Below the pieces are notes generated by a model. It was not told where the DNA came from, did no database searches, and saw only the letters and a program-made list of their open reading frames with translations. From NCBI GenBank assembly GCA_026417675.1, contig JAOACV010000060.1, positions 1 to 8,912 on the forward strand: 8,912 nucleotides of DNA. The letters run 5' to 3'. Positions 1 to 8,893 of this stretch are shown piece by piece. The DNA is from Verrucomicrobiia bacterium. GTDB taxonomy: Bacteria; Verrucomicrobiota; Verrucomicrobiia; CAIQCK01. The translations under genes were made by a program, and so were the position numbers. Position 1 is the stretch's first letter. Each line of letters starts with the position of its first letter.

Positions 1-396
1 CCGGTGCGCGCCCTCGTCGGCGTAAGGCGCCACATGCTGATGCACGCAGTGAATGGCCACGCACGTCGGTTCGGTTCCAGCCGCGCGAGCCATCGCCTCG
101 CGAAACGACCACTCGGACTCGTTGCACAATAGGCACCAGTCAATTGCGCACACGACGTAACGTCTCCCGCCGTCCTCCAGCACAACGCCCTTGGCCCACA
201 GCGGGTCCGCGACCCTTTTCAGCTTGGTCAGCCACACCAGCGTCGCGCCTCGCGGCGGCGTCGCGTCGCAGCGAAAGCTGGCCACGCGCAGCCGGACGAG
301 AGGCAGAATTGAGGGAGTCGCCGCCGAGGCGTAGTCTCCCATCGCCAGCAGGCTGGCCAGAGTGAGGAGCATCGGCGCGCACGTGAATGGTTTCAC
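1..396 (-). CDS. Neutral/alkaline ceramidase-like protein, secreted, N-terminal fragment (runs off left edge)
   Basis: The frame is open from a GTG at 394-396 to base 1 without a stop, giving 132 residues of a longer protein. Residues 1-25 look like a Sec signal peptide: a Lys at position 2, a Leu/Ala-rich core (MLLTLASLLA), and an ASA-type cleavage site near 23-25. The mature part aligns by eye with the ceramidase-like protein at 2287-3597: TPPRG (46-50) against TPPVG, then ADPLWAKGVVLEDGG (63-77) against LDPLMARCVVLESGG, then a hydrophobic strand ending in Asp, then the HQH pair (H119, H121) against HTH. In neutral ceramidases this HxH belongs to the zinc site. It lies 64 bases downstream of the 461-1243 gene on the same strand, so it may be the last gene of that operon. 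No clear Shine-Dalgarno sequence precedes the GTG; an ATG at codon 9 is an alternative start. Family assignment is fairly sure, ceramide as substrate is not. Confidence 0.72.
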   Translation of the reverse strand, partial: MKPFTCAPMLLTLASLLAMGDYASAATPSILPLVRLRVASFRCDATPPRGATLVWLTKLKRVADPLWAKGVVLEDGGRRYVVCAIDWCLLCNESEWSFREAMARAAGTEPTCVAIHCVHQHVAPYADEGAHR

Positions 397-460
397 AGCC
401 GATGCTAACTTTAGCGCCGTCGGCCGAGAAGTGGTAGCAGAAAGTTCCGAGCCGAAAGTA

Positions 461-1243
461 TCATTGTGCTGTCTTTTCCAACGCCGCTGCGTTTTGCCAG
501 CGAATACGCTCCTTGTCCCGCAGGCTCATCTGTAGCACTTCCATCTTTACCAGGGCCGGATCGGGCGCATTGAACGGCATGCCGGTGCCGAAGACGACGC
601 GGTCTGCCCCCAGTGCTTCGACCAGCGCGCCTATCTCGTTGGCCATCAGTGCGCTGAGCCGGGAGATTTCAATCCAGTAGTTGGGCGGCAGACCCCCGTC
701 TTTCTTGCCCAATGGCGACCCGGTGAAGCCCATGCCGTTGAGCAGCACGAAGCGCGCTTGGCGTTTGGCTCGGATCAGCGGCGCGATCTCGGACAAAGTC
801 AGGTCCTTCACATCCACCAGCCAGCTTCGCTGACGGTAGTCCTCGACGCGCAGAGGGATGGTGATGAACATGCGGAGGCTCGTCGCGGCGTCAACCAAGT
901 CCAGACAGCATCCGTCGGTCAGATTGTAGTTGTGCCACTTCGGATAGAGTCGCAGTCCGATCATTCCAAGTTGTTTTCTGCACGCCGTCAGATCGTCCTG
1001 CCAGCCGGCGTAGAAGGGATTGATCACCGCCAGCGGCACGAGTCGGTCGCGACGCTTGCGCACCGCTTCGGCCAGTTCTTCATTGGCGGGCTGGACGTTG
1101 CGATAGGTGATCGCTGCGGCGTTGGAAACCCAGGCTTTGGCGATGCCCTTGGCATCCATCAGTTTCAGAAGTCCGTCGGCCGTGTTGTGACGGAGCTGGC
1201 GGAAGGCAAACGGGCCGAGATAGGCGTTGGTGTCTATGAGCAT
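461..1243 (-). CDS. Amidohydrolase-fold (TIM-barrel) protein lacking the metal ligands; probable pseudoenzyme
   Basis: The protein has 260 residues. The ATG at 1241-1243 is chosen over the longer open frame (to 1354) because GGAGG at 1249-1253 sits five bases upstream and because the extension only overlaps the neighbouring gene. Overall layout follows the amidohydrolase_2 family (PF04909): an N-terminal strand IDTN at 3-6, GLRLYP at 96-101, and VVFGTGMPF at 216-224 near the end. The residues that should bind metal are missing. Where the neighbour has DSHAH, this protein has DTNAY (N6, Y8). Where the neighbour has VLHH, it has FITI (126-129). The CAH strand is replaced by LLNG (167-170), and the FGCD strand by FGTG, so the final Asp is Gly221. 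The gene overlaps the end of the upstream amidohydrolase by 10 bases, which indicates translational coupling. No signal peptide is seen. It may be a non-catalytic partner of the upstream enzyme or a metal-independent hydrolase; no catalytic function can be claimed. Confidence 0.85.
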   Translation of the reverse strand: MLIDTNAYLGPFAFRQLRHNTADGLLKLMDAKGIAKAWVSNAAAITYRNVQPANEELAEAVRKRRDRLVPLAVINPFYAGWQDDLTACRKQLGMIGLRLYPKWHNYNLTDGCCLDLVDAATSLRMFITIPLRVEDYRQRSWLVDVKDLTLSEIAPLIRAKRQARFVLLNGMGFTGSPLGKKDGGLPPNYWIEISRLSALMANEIGALVEALGADRVVFGTGMPFNAPDPALVKMEVLQMSLRDKERIRWQNAAALEKTAQ

Positions 1244-2124
1244 GGTCGCCTCCCTCGCTGGGCCAGAATCCGCTGCATATTGCCGCCAAGAATCTTCCGG
1301 CGCTCCTCGGCAGTCAGTCGGGCCGCGCGAATCTTGCCAACGCCCGCGGTCCATGACATGTCGCAGCCGAACAACAGCCGCTCCGCGCCCAGGACTTTCA
1401 CAGCCATGTCAATCATGGCTTCGTCCGTCACACTGCCGCTGGTGTCAAGATAGACCGACCGCGCGTGGCGCAGCGCCTTGATGGTCCATTCCCAATCGCC
1501 GCCGCCGCCGATGTGGGCGCAGATCAGGATGGCCTCCGGGTAGCGCTTCGCCAGCTCGGCAAGATGGCCGCCATCGGACATGTTCGGCTGTTCCTTGACC
1601 GGGTAGTGTGAGTGACCCGCGTGATGCAGGACCGGCACGCGCAGTTCGATCGTTAGTTCGACGACCGGGAACACAATCGGATCCGTGCAGAGATGCTCGT
1701 TATAGAGCTTCACCCCGATGAAACCGGGCAGATCGAGGCACCGACGAATCTCCTCGATCGCCGCGCGCCCGCAGCCGGGATTGACGAAGCAGTAGCCGAG
1801 AAAACGATCCGGGTGCCGTTTGTGGGCCGCTGCCATGACGCGGTTGGCGGTCTGAAATCCTTCGACCGTGGCCGGACGCTTCGGAAGAACCGAGCAGCAG
1901 AGTTGGTCAATTCCCAGCCGGTCAGCCGCGTCGAGCACTTTGGCCTCGTCTCCCTCATCCGCTGGCGAACTCCGGAAGCTCAGGTGAGCATGAGAATCTA
2001 TCACGAGGTCTTTCCGGATTTTCGTTTCGCCCGCGGGCGGCCAGGTTGTTGCGACCACAGCCGCGCCTGCGGCGGCGCTTCGGGCAAGAAACTCACGGCG
2101 GTTCAGGCAAGCGATTGAGGTCAT
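1234..2124 (-). CDS. Tat-exported metal-dependent amidohydrolase family protein
   Basis: The protein has 296 residues. The start is the ATG at 2122-2124, which places a twin-arginine signal at the N-terminus (NRREFLARSAAAGAAVV, residues 8-24); the frame stays open upstream to a TTG at 2178, which falls in the probable promoter. The mature part is an amidohydrolase_2 (PF04909) TIM barrel with the expected metal-site positions intact: D43-S-H45-A-H47 on strand 1, H167/H168 after VPVL, H204 in ICAHIGGG, and D255 in LFGCDM. The closing segment (AEERRKILGGNMQRIL, 272-287) is the helix typical of this family. Enzymes of this family hydrolyse or decarboxylate small substrates with a divalent metal; the substrate here is unknown. 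It is the first gene of a likely operon with the metal-ligand-less paralogue (10-base overlap) and possibly the ceramidase-like gene beyond. The Tat signal predicts export to the periplasm in folded, metal-loaded form. Confidence 0.92.
   Translation of the reverse strand: MTSIACLNRREFLARSAAAGAAVVATTWPPAGETKIRKDLVIDSHAHLSFRSSPADEGDEAKVLDAADRLGIDQLCCSVLPKRPATVEGFQTANRVMAAAHKRHPDRFLGYCFVNPGCGRAAIEEIRRCLDLPGFIGVKLYNEHLCTDPIVFPVVELTIELRVPVLHHAGHSHYPVKEQPNMSDGGHLAELAKRYPEAILICAHIGGGGDWEWTIKALRHARSVYLDTSGSVTDEAMIDMAVKVLGAERLLFGCDMSWTAGVGKIRAARLTAEERRKILGGNMQRILAQRGRRPCS
1249..1253 (-). promoter_or_regulatory. Ribosome binding site deciding the start at 1243
   Basis: The minus strand reads GGAGG here, followed by CGACC and then the ATG at 1243, a five-base spacing. 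It lies inside the coding region of the upstream amidohydrolase. Together with the 10-base gene overlap it supports translational coupling of the two amidohydrolase-fold proteins. Confidence 0.75.
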
Positions 2125-2125
2125 G

Positions 2126-2136
2126 CGCGGTTTCGG
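2126..2136 (-). promoter_or_regulatory. Shared leader element, copy 1 (CCGAAACCGCG)
   Basis: The minus strand reads CCGAAACCGCG, ending one base before the ATG of the Tat amidohydrolase. The identical 11 bases occur at 4799-4809, just before the start of the radical SAM gene. Both genes lack a recognisable Shine-Dalgarno sequence at that place, and both copies lie between a TATC-type -10 element and the start codon, so the element would be in the 5' untranslated leader. Its function is unknown; chance cannot be excluded from two copies. Confidence 0.4.
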
Positions 2137-2150
2137 TGTATGGATGGCCA

Positions 2151-2178
2151 AGGATAGCGTGAGCGGACGGCAACGCAA
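2151..2178 (-). promoter_or_regulatory. Putative promoter of the Tat amidohydrolase operon
   Basis: On the minus strand a -35-like TTGCGT (2173-2178) is followed after 16 bases by a -10-like TATCCT (2151-2156) and then TGGCC. Transcription would begin near 2144, giving a leader of about 20 bases. The layout resembles the promoter proposed before the radical SAM gene (TATCTT followed by GGC). The match to the sigma-70 consensus is partial. Confidence 0.45.
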
Positions 2179-2226
2179 GGGTAGTCTCTTCCAAGGATGC
2201 GCGCAGCGATGACGGCCCGCTTGAAG

Positions 2227-2255
2227 TTGACGTTGAAGAAGTCGGACGGTTTAAT
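2227..2255 (+). promoter_or_regulatory. Putative sigma-70 promoter of the cytoplasmic ceramidase-like gene
   Basis: TTGACG (2227-2232) is followed after exactly 17 bases by TTTAAT (2250-2255), each five of six to the sigma-70 consensus. The predicted transcription start is near 2262, leaving a leader of about 25 bases that contains the GGAG ribosome binding site. It diverges from the promoter at 2151-2178 within the same 162-base intergenic region. Confidence 0.6.
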
Positions 2256-2274
2256 CCCGGCATAACAAATCATT

Positions 2275-2278
2275 GGAG
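2275..2278 (+). promoter_or_regulatory. Ribosome binding site of the 2287 gene
   Basis: GGAG (within TTGGAGAC) lies eight bases upstream of the ATG at 2287. It fixes the start and shows that this lineage does use Shine-Dalgarno sites, in contrast to the apparently SD-less genes starting at 2124 and 4794. Confidence 0.7.
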
Positions 2279-2286
2279 ACCCAGTC

Positions 2287-3597
2287 ATGGCCACGGAATC
2301 CCAACTTCGCGCCGGCACCGCAGTCGTTGACATCACCCCGCCTGTCGGCGTCACGCTCGCTGGCTCGCTAACACGACGCGAAGCGACTTCCGTCCTTGAC
2401 CCGCTGATGGCGCGTTGCGTCGTGTTGGAATCGGGCGGCAAGCGCATCGCGTTCATGCTGCTCGATCTCATCGCGCTCGACAACAGCGACACCGCGCGCC
2501 TCCGCCAGGTCGTCGCCAAGGCCGCCGATCTGCCAGTGGAACACGTCTGCGTCTGCTGCACGCACACCCACACCGGGCCGTGCACGCTGACCTTTTTCCA
2601 GTCCGAACGCGAAGAGGCGTTCATTGCCAAGATGACCGACCACTGCGCCCACGCAGCGGCGCAGGCGGCCAAGAATATGAAACCCGCGCGCGCCGCATGG
2701 GGCAATGGTTGGGAACCGCGCGCGGCCTTCAACCGCCGCTACCACATGCGCGACGGCACCTTGAAGACCAACCCCGGCTACGAAAATCCGCAGGTCATCC
2801 GACCGGCCGGCCCGACCGACCCGGAGATACCGATGTTGTTGCTGGAGACCGCCGCGGGCGAGCCGATGGCCGTCATCGCCAACTTCTCACTGCACTACAT
2901 CGGGGATACCGGCGGCGGGAGCGCCATCTCAGCGGACTACTTTGGCTGTTTCGCGCGCATCATGCAGGAGCGCAAAGGCAAACAGTTTGTCGCGCTGCTC
3001 ACTCACGGCGCGTCCGGCGACATCAATAACGTGGACGTGTCCCGCAAGCCCGGCCCGCGCCAGCCGTTGGAGCAGAGCAACCGGGTCGCCGGCTGGATCG
3101 CCGATCAAGTGGAAGCCGTGTGGGCGAAGTCAACGTTTCGCGCCGACGTGCCTGTCGGCGCCACGCAGAGCATCTACAACGAACGCGTGCGCAAACCGAA
3201 GGGCGCGGAGATCGAGGAAGCCCGCAAAAAGTCCGAGGACCCGAAAATGCCGCTGATTGACCGGCTCTACGCGAAAGAACAACTTGAACTGCTGAAGTGG
3301 CCCGATGAAATCCCGATGGTCATCCAAGCGTTGCGCGTGGGCGACTGGGCTGCGGCGACCAACACCGGTGAAATCTTCTGCCGCTTCGGCTTGGACATTA
3401 AGCACGCCTCCCCTTTTCCCGTCACCGCCTTCATCGAACTGGCGAACGGCTACGGCGGCTACATTCCCACCCGTGTGGACTACGACCTCGGCGGATATGA
3501 AACGCGCCTCGCCCGCAGCGCCTACGCCGCGCCCTTCACCGGGGAAGAAATGGTCGCCGTCGCCGCGATGAACCTGCGGAAAGTGTTCAAGGGCTGA
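2287..3597 (+). CDS. Neutral/alkaline ceramidase-family (N-terminal domain) protein, cytoplasmic
   Basis: The protein has 436 residues, starting at ATG with GGAG eight bases upstream. The N-terminus (AGTAVVDITPPVG, 9-21) is the usual opening of the neutral/alkaline non-lysosomal ceramidase domain (PF04734). The zinc-site motif THTHTGP is at 92-98 (H93, H95). A further His (H203 in NFSLHYIG) and a SADY segment (215-218) follow where the family has its third zinc His and a conserved acidic loop. THGASGDINN (239-248) corresponds to the family's GD-containing catalytic loop. Characterised neutral ceramidases are secreted and exceed 600 residues with a C-terminal beta domain; this one has no signal peptide and lacks that domain. 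It may therefore cleave an amide other than ceramide. Cysteines cluster around the zinc motif (C88, C90, C91, C99), which is unusual. It is divergent from the amidohydrolase operon, whose last gene is its exported relative, and convergent with the radical SAM gene, nine bases apart. Confidence 0.9.
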   Translation: MATESQLRAGTAVVDITPPVGVTLAGSLTRREATSVLDPLMARCVVLESGGKRIAFMLLDLIALDNSDTARLRQVVAKAADLPVEHVCVCCTHTHTGPCTLTFFQSEREEAFIAKMTDHCAHAAAQAAKNMKPARAAWGNGWEPRAAFNRRYHMRDGTLKTNPGYENPQVIRPAGPTDPEIPMLLLETAAGEPMAVIANFSLHYIGDTGGGSAISADYFGCFARIMQERKGKQFVALLTHGASGDINNVDVSRKPGPRQPLEQSNRVAGWIADQVEAVWAKSTFRADVPVGATQSIYNERVRKPKGAEIEEARKKSEDPKMPLIDRLYAKEQLELLKWPDEIPMVIQALRVGDWAAATNTGEIFCRFGLDIKHASPFPVTAFIELANGYGGYIPTRVDYDLGGYETRLARSAYAAPFTGEEMVAVAAMNLRKVFKG

Positions 3598-3606
3598 GTC
3601 GCCGGA

Positions 3607-4794
3607 TCAACGACGGCCAGCCGCCGCCGGGTTGCGCTTCGGCTCATAGACGCAGAACGGCTCGCTCTCCAGGTAGTCGCCGGTGATGGCGTAGGCGCGG
3701 GCGCGGCTGCCGCCGCAGACGAACCTGAACTCGCAGACGCCGCACTTGCCCTTGAAGCCGTTGGGGTCGCGCAGAGCGCGGAAGACAGGGGAGTTGCGAT
3801 AGACCTCGACGAGACTGTCGGTGCGGACGTTGCCGCAGTTGATGGGCAGGAAGCCGCTGGGGTTGATCTCGCCGACGTGGGAGATGAAGACGAAACCGTT
3901 GCCGTCGTTGACGCCCTTGGGCGCGCGGCTGATGCCGTCGGCCGGGGTGGTGAAGGCCACGTCGCGCTTCGGCGAAAACCGCGGCGCGCCGGGTTGGTCG
4001 GGCGGCGCGTTTTGCGCGTCGCGTTTCTCGGCGGCGCGGCGCTGGAGGACGACGCGGCGGAAATGTTGCGCGGCGGTGGTGCGCACGTCGAAGGGGGCTT
4101 TTTTGCTGAAGTCGTAGAGCCAGTTGAAGACCTCCTCGAAGTCCTCTGCGGAGACGAGGTCGCCGGCCTTGCCGCGGCCGGTGGGCACGAGCAGGAAGAG
4201 CGACCACATAACCACGCCAGGCAACGAGAGCATGACCTGGCCGAGTTCGTCGAGCCGGTGCCGGTTGTAGCGGCTGATGGTGGTGTGCATTTGCAGCGGC
4301 AACCCCGCCTCGGCTGACCACAGGATCATCCGCATGGTTTGGTCGAAAGACCCCTGCACCTGCCGGAATGCATCGTGCGAATCCGCGTCCGGTCCGTCGA
4401 GGCTGATGGCCATGCGCGCCAAGCCGCAGTCTCTCATTCGGAAAATGCTCTCGCGCGTGACCAGCGGGGTCGCGCTGGGACTGAGGGAAACGGTGAGACC
4501 CCTGTCAGTGCCGTAGCTGATGAAGTCATAAATGTCCGGCCGCTTCATCGGATCGCCTCCTGTGAGCACAAACAAGGGCGGCTGGCCGCCCGTCTCCTGG
4601 AACCGCAACACCTCGTCTGTCAATCGCAGGCCTTCCTCGGTGGAAAGTTCGCCGGGATCGCGCAACGGGATGGCGGCGGCGCGGCAGTGTTTGCAATCGA
4701 GGTCGCAGGCGCGCGTGACCTCCCAAATAACGACAAAAGGCGAGCGGTTGAAATCAACCTCGCCCATCACAGGTTTTTGCGCGGCTAGGCTCAT
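3607..4794 (-). CDS. Radical SAM/SPASM-like protein (TIGR04053/AhbD-NirJ-like)
   Basis: The protein has 395 residues from the ATG at 4792-4794. An in-frame TTG at 4825-4827 is rejected because it falls inside the probable -10 element. FNRSPFVVIWEVTRAC (15-30) leads into the radical SAM cluster motif CDLDCKHC (C30, C34, C37), which binds the 4Fe-4S cluster that cleaves S-adenosylmethionine. TGGDP (78-82) is the SAM-binding glycine motif, and SLDGP (131-135) is a conserved barrel strand. The C-terminal part has C320 (PINCGN), C351, C354, C360 (KCGVCEFRFVCGG) and C381, a SPASM-like set for an auxiliary Fe-S cluster. The opening and the C-terminus resemble the TIGR04053 (BA_1875) group and, more distantly, the haem-biosynthesis enzymes AhbD and NirJ. 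No haem gene or precursor peptide is nearby, so the substrate is open. Residues 252-275 form an Ala/Pro/Arg-rich, probably disordered insert. It appears to be transcribed alone. Confidence 0.92.
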   Translation of the reverse strand: MSLAAQKPVMGEVDFNRSPFVVIWEVTRACDLDCKHCRAAAIPLRDPGELSTEEGLRLTDEVLRFQETGGQPPLFVLTGGDPMKRPDIYDFISYGTDRGLTVSLSPSATPLVTRESIFRMRDCGLARMAISLDGPDADSHDAFRQVQGSFDQTMRMILWSAEAGLPLQMHTTISRYNRHRLDELGQVMLSLPGVVMWSLFLLVPTGRGKAGDLVSAEDFEEVFNWLYDFSKKAPFDVRTTAAQHFRRVVLQRRAAEKRDAQNAPPDQPGAPRFSPKRDVAFTTPADGISRAPKGVNDGNGFVFISHVGEINPSGFLPINCGNVRTDSLVEVYRNSPVFRALRDPNGFKGKCGVCEFRFVCGGSRARAYAITGDYLESEPFCVYEPKRNPAAAGRR

Positions 4795-4798
4795 TATT

Positions 4799-4809
4799 CG
4801 CGGTTTCGG
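4799..4809 (-). promoter_or_regulatory. Shared leader element, copy 2 (CCGAAACCGCG)
   Basis: These 11 bases are identical to those at 2126-2136 and end four bases before the ATG of the radical SAM gene. Directly upstream is GGCTCCG and the -10-like TATCTT. No Shine-Dalgarno sequence is visible between this element and the start codon. Confidence 0.4.
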
Positions 4810-4816
4810 CGGAGCC

Positions 4817-4845
4817 AAGATAGACAAGGCGCGGGGGAAAGCAAA
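4817..4845 (-). promoter_or_regulatory. Putative promoter of the radical SAM gene
   Basis: On the minus strand a -35-like TTTGCT (4840-4845) is followed after 17 bases by a -10-like TATCTT (4817-4822) and then GGC. Transcription would start near 4810, leaving a leader of about 16 bases made almost entirely of the shared 11-base element. The -10 matches four of six sigma-70 consensus bases, the -35 only three. Confidence 0.45.
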
Positions 4846-4939
4846 TGCGCGATAGCTGGCGTCATGCGATGGGTGTCATCAGATCGGCAAGGGAACTGGG
4901 TTGTCCGCCTCCTTACGTCGTCGGCCGCGTGGCTTGGGC

Positions 4940-7507
<2,568 letters not shown>

Positions 7508-7590
7508 GACCGCAAGCTTACGCCAACGGTCCGAGAAATGCCACGCGCCGCGCTTGCCTGCCGGGAGCGAGCTGCGGTAAACGGGAGTGC

Positions 7591-8893
7591 GTGAAATGGC
7601 AACGATACCTTCCCGTATTCCTGCTCTGGGCCGGCGACGCCTTCGGAGGCGCGCCGTGGCATCATCCGCTCTATCTCGCCAACGGCGGTTACTGGCCGCG
7701 GCGCGTCGCCGTCACGATTCAGAACTTGGCCGACGCGGCGGTGGCGGGCGAGCCGGTGCCGGTGCAAGCGGCCGTGCTGGCCGGCGCGCACATCGAGTCG
7801 CTGCGCGTGTGTAACGCGGCGGGGCAAGAGTTGCTCTTCGACGTGCGCGACCTGCGCGGCCGTGTGAAGCGAAAGGGGGCACTCGCGGGGGATGACCAAA
7901 TCGTCGTGCCGGCCGAGTGCGGCGCGAAAGGCGCGGCGACGATCTACATTTACGCCGGCAATGACGCGGCGCTGGTGGTGCCCGATTTCCTGAAGTTCGG
8001 CTTCGTAAACGGCGACTTCGAGTCCGGCGACGACGCGCCGGATGGTTGGAAGGCCGTGGAGACTGACGCGAAGCACCTCGCAACCTATGAGAAGAGCGGC
8101 GGCCGCAATAGCAGCCGCTGCGTAAAGGTCGAGGTCGCGCCCGGAGCGGAACCGACCTGGGTGAAGTGGTGTCAGACGCAAATTCCCGTTACGCCGGGCC
8201 GGAGCTATCGCGTCAGCGGCTGGGTGAGAGCCGAAAACGTGGTAGGCCGTGCCGGCTGGTTCCTGCACGTCGACGGCGAGCGGCCGATGCTGCTGGCGCC
8301 AATGCTGGACGCGGGCAGCGGGACGTTCGACTGGAAGCGCGTGGAGCACACCTTTATCGTGCCGCCGACGGGATCGAACGCGACCTTTGGCACGGTGCTT
8401 CGCGGCACGGGCCGGGCATGGTTCGACGAGGCGGAGTTTGTCGCGCTGGAGAAAGGCCCAGCGTTGCGCACCACTGTCGGGCCGCTGGAGGAATTGAAGT
8501 TCGACGCGCCCGCGCCGGGCCAGCCGCAGTTCTCGCGCGAATGGCCGGTGCGCGCGACGGTGCGGGTGCTGAATCTCGCCGACAGGCGGGCGGAAGGCGT
8601 GCTGGTCAGCGTCGATCTGCGCCGCCTCCGCGCACGGTTGCGCGGCCTCCCGGCCAACGCCTCGGTGCGCGTGGTCGAGCCTGCCACGGGCCATGCGTCC
8701 TCAATATGTGCACGGCTGGGCGACAGCGTGCTGTTTTCGGCGTCGGTGCCGCCACGCAGCGGGCGCGAGTTCCATCTCTATTTCAGCGCGACGCGCGGCG
8801 AGGGCGACGCGGACGGGGCGGCTGCTTATGAGCGGTTGGTGAACGGGCCGCAGAACCTCGCGCCGAACCCGAGTTTCGAGCACGGAACTGAGC
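7591..8893 (+). CDS. Secreted modular protein with CBM-like jelly-roll and repeated beta-sandwich domains (C-terminus beyond contig)
   Basis: The frame is open from GTG at 7591 to the contig end; 434 codons are genuine before the adapter. The start begins a likely signal peptide (KWQRYLPVFLLWAGDAFGG, residues 2-20). GGGAG at 7583-7587 is only three bases upstream, so the ribosome site is weak. Residues about 30-130 are a beta-rich, Ig-like region ending in ATIYIYAG. Residues about 138-287 look like a CBM4/9-type jelly-roll: it opens with NGDFESG (140-146), continues with DGWKAVE and SYRVSGWVRAE, and ends with AWFDEAEFVALE. Such modules bind polysaccharide or pack against catalytic domains. 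A second beta region (about 300-410) and the opening of a second jelly-roll, NPSFEHG (426-432), repeat this order about 285 residues later. No catalytic domain is present in what survives. The protein is probably exported and acts on or attaches to carbohydrate, but the function is not established. Confidence 0.82.

Noticed and set aside
140..382. Minus-strand ATG frame of 80 residues at the left end
   Set aside because: It is a shifted frame of the GTG-started ceramidase-like gene (1-396), which has the signal peptide and the HxH motif.
2415..3256. Plus-strand frames of 204 and 104 residues inside the ceramidase-like gene
   Set aside because: They are Arg-rich shifted-frame shadows of the gene at 2287-3597 and show no domain or ribosome site.
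3598..3606. Possible bidirectional terminator between the convergent genes
   Set aside because: Only nine bases separate the stops, and no stem with a T-run is visible there or just inside either gene.
4908..4914. AAGGAGG, a perfect Shine-Dalgarno-like sequence on the minus strand between the U32 and radical SAM genes
   Set aside because: No start codon at suitable distance opens more than a handful of codons; the nearest ATG downstream is followed by a stop after five codons.
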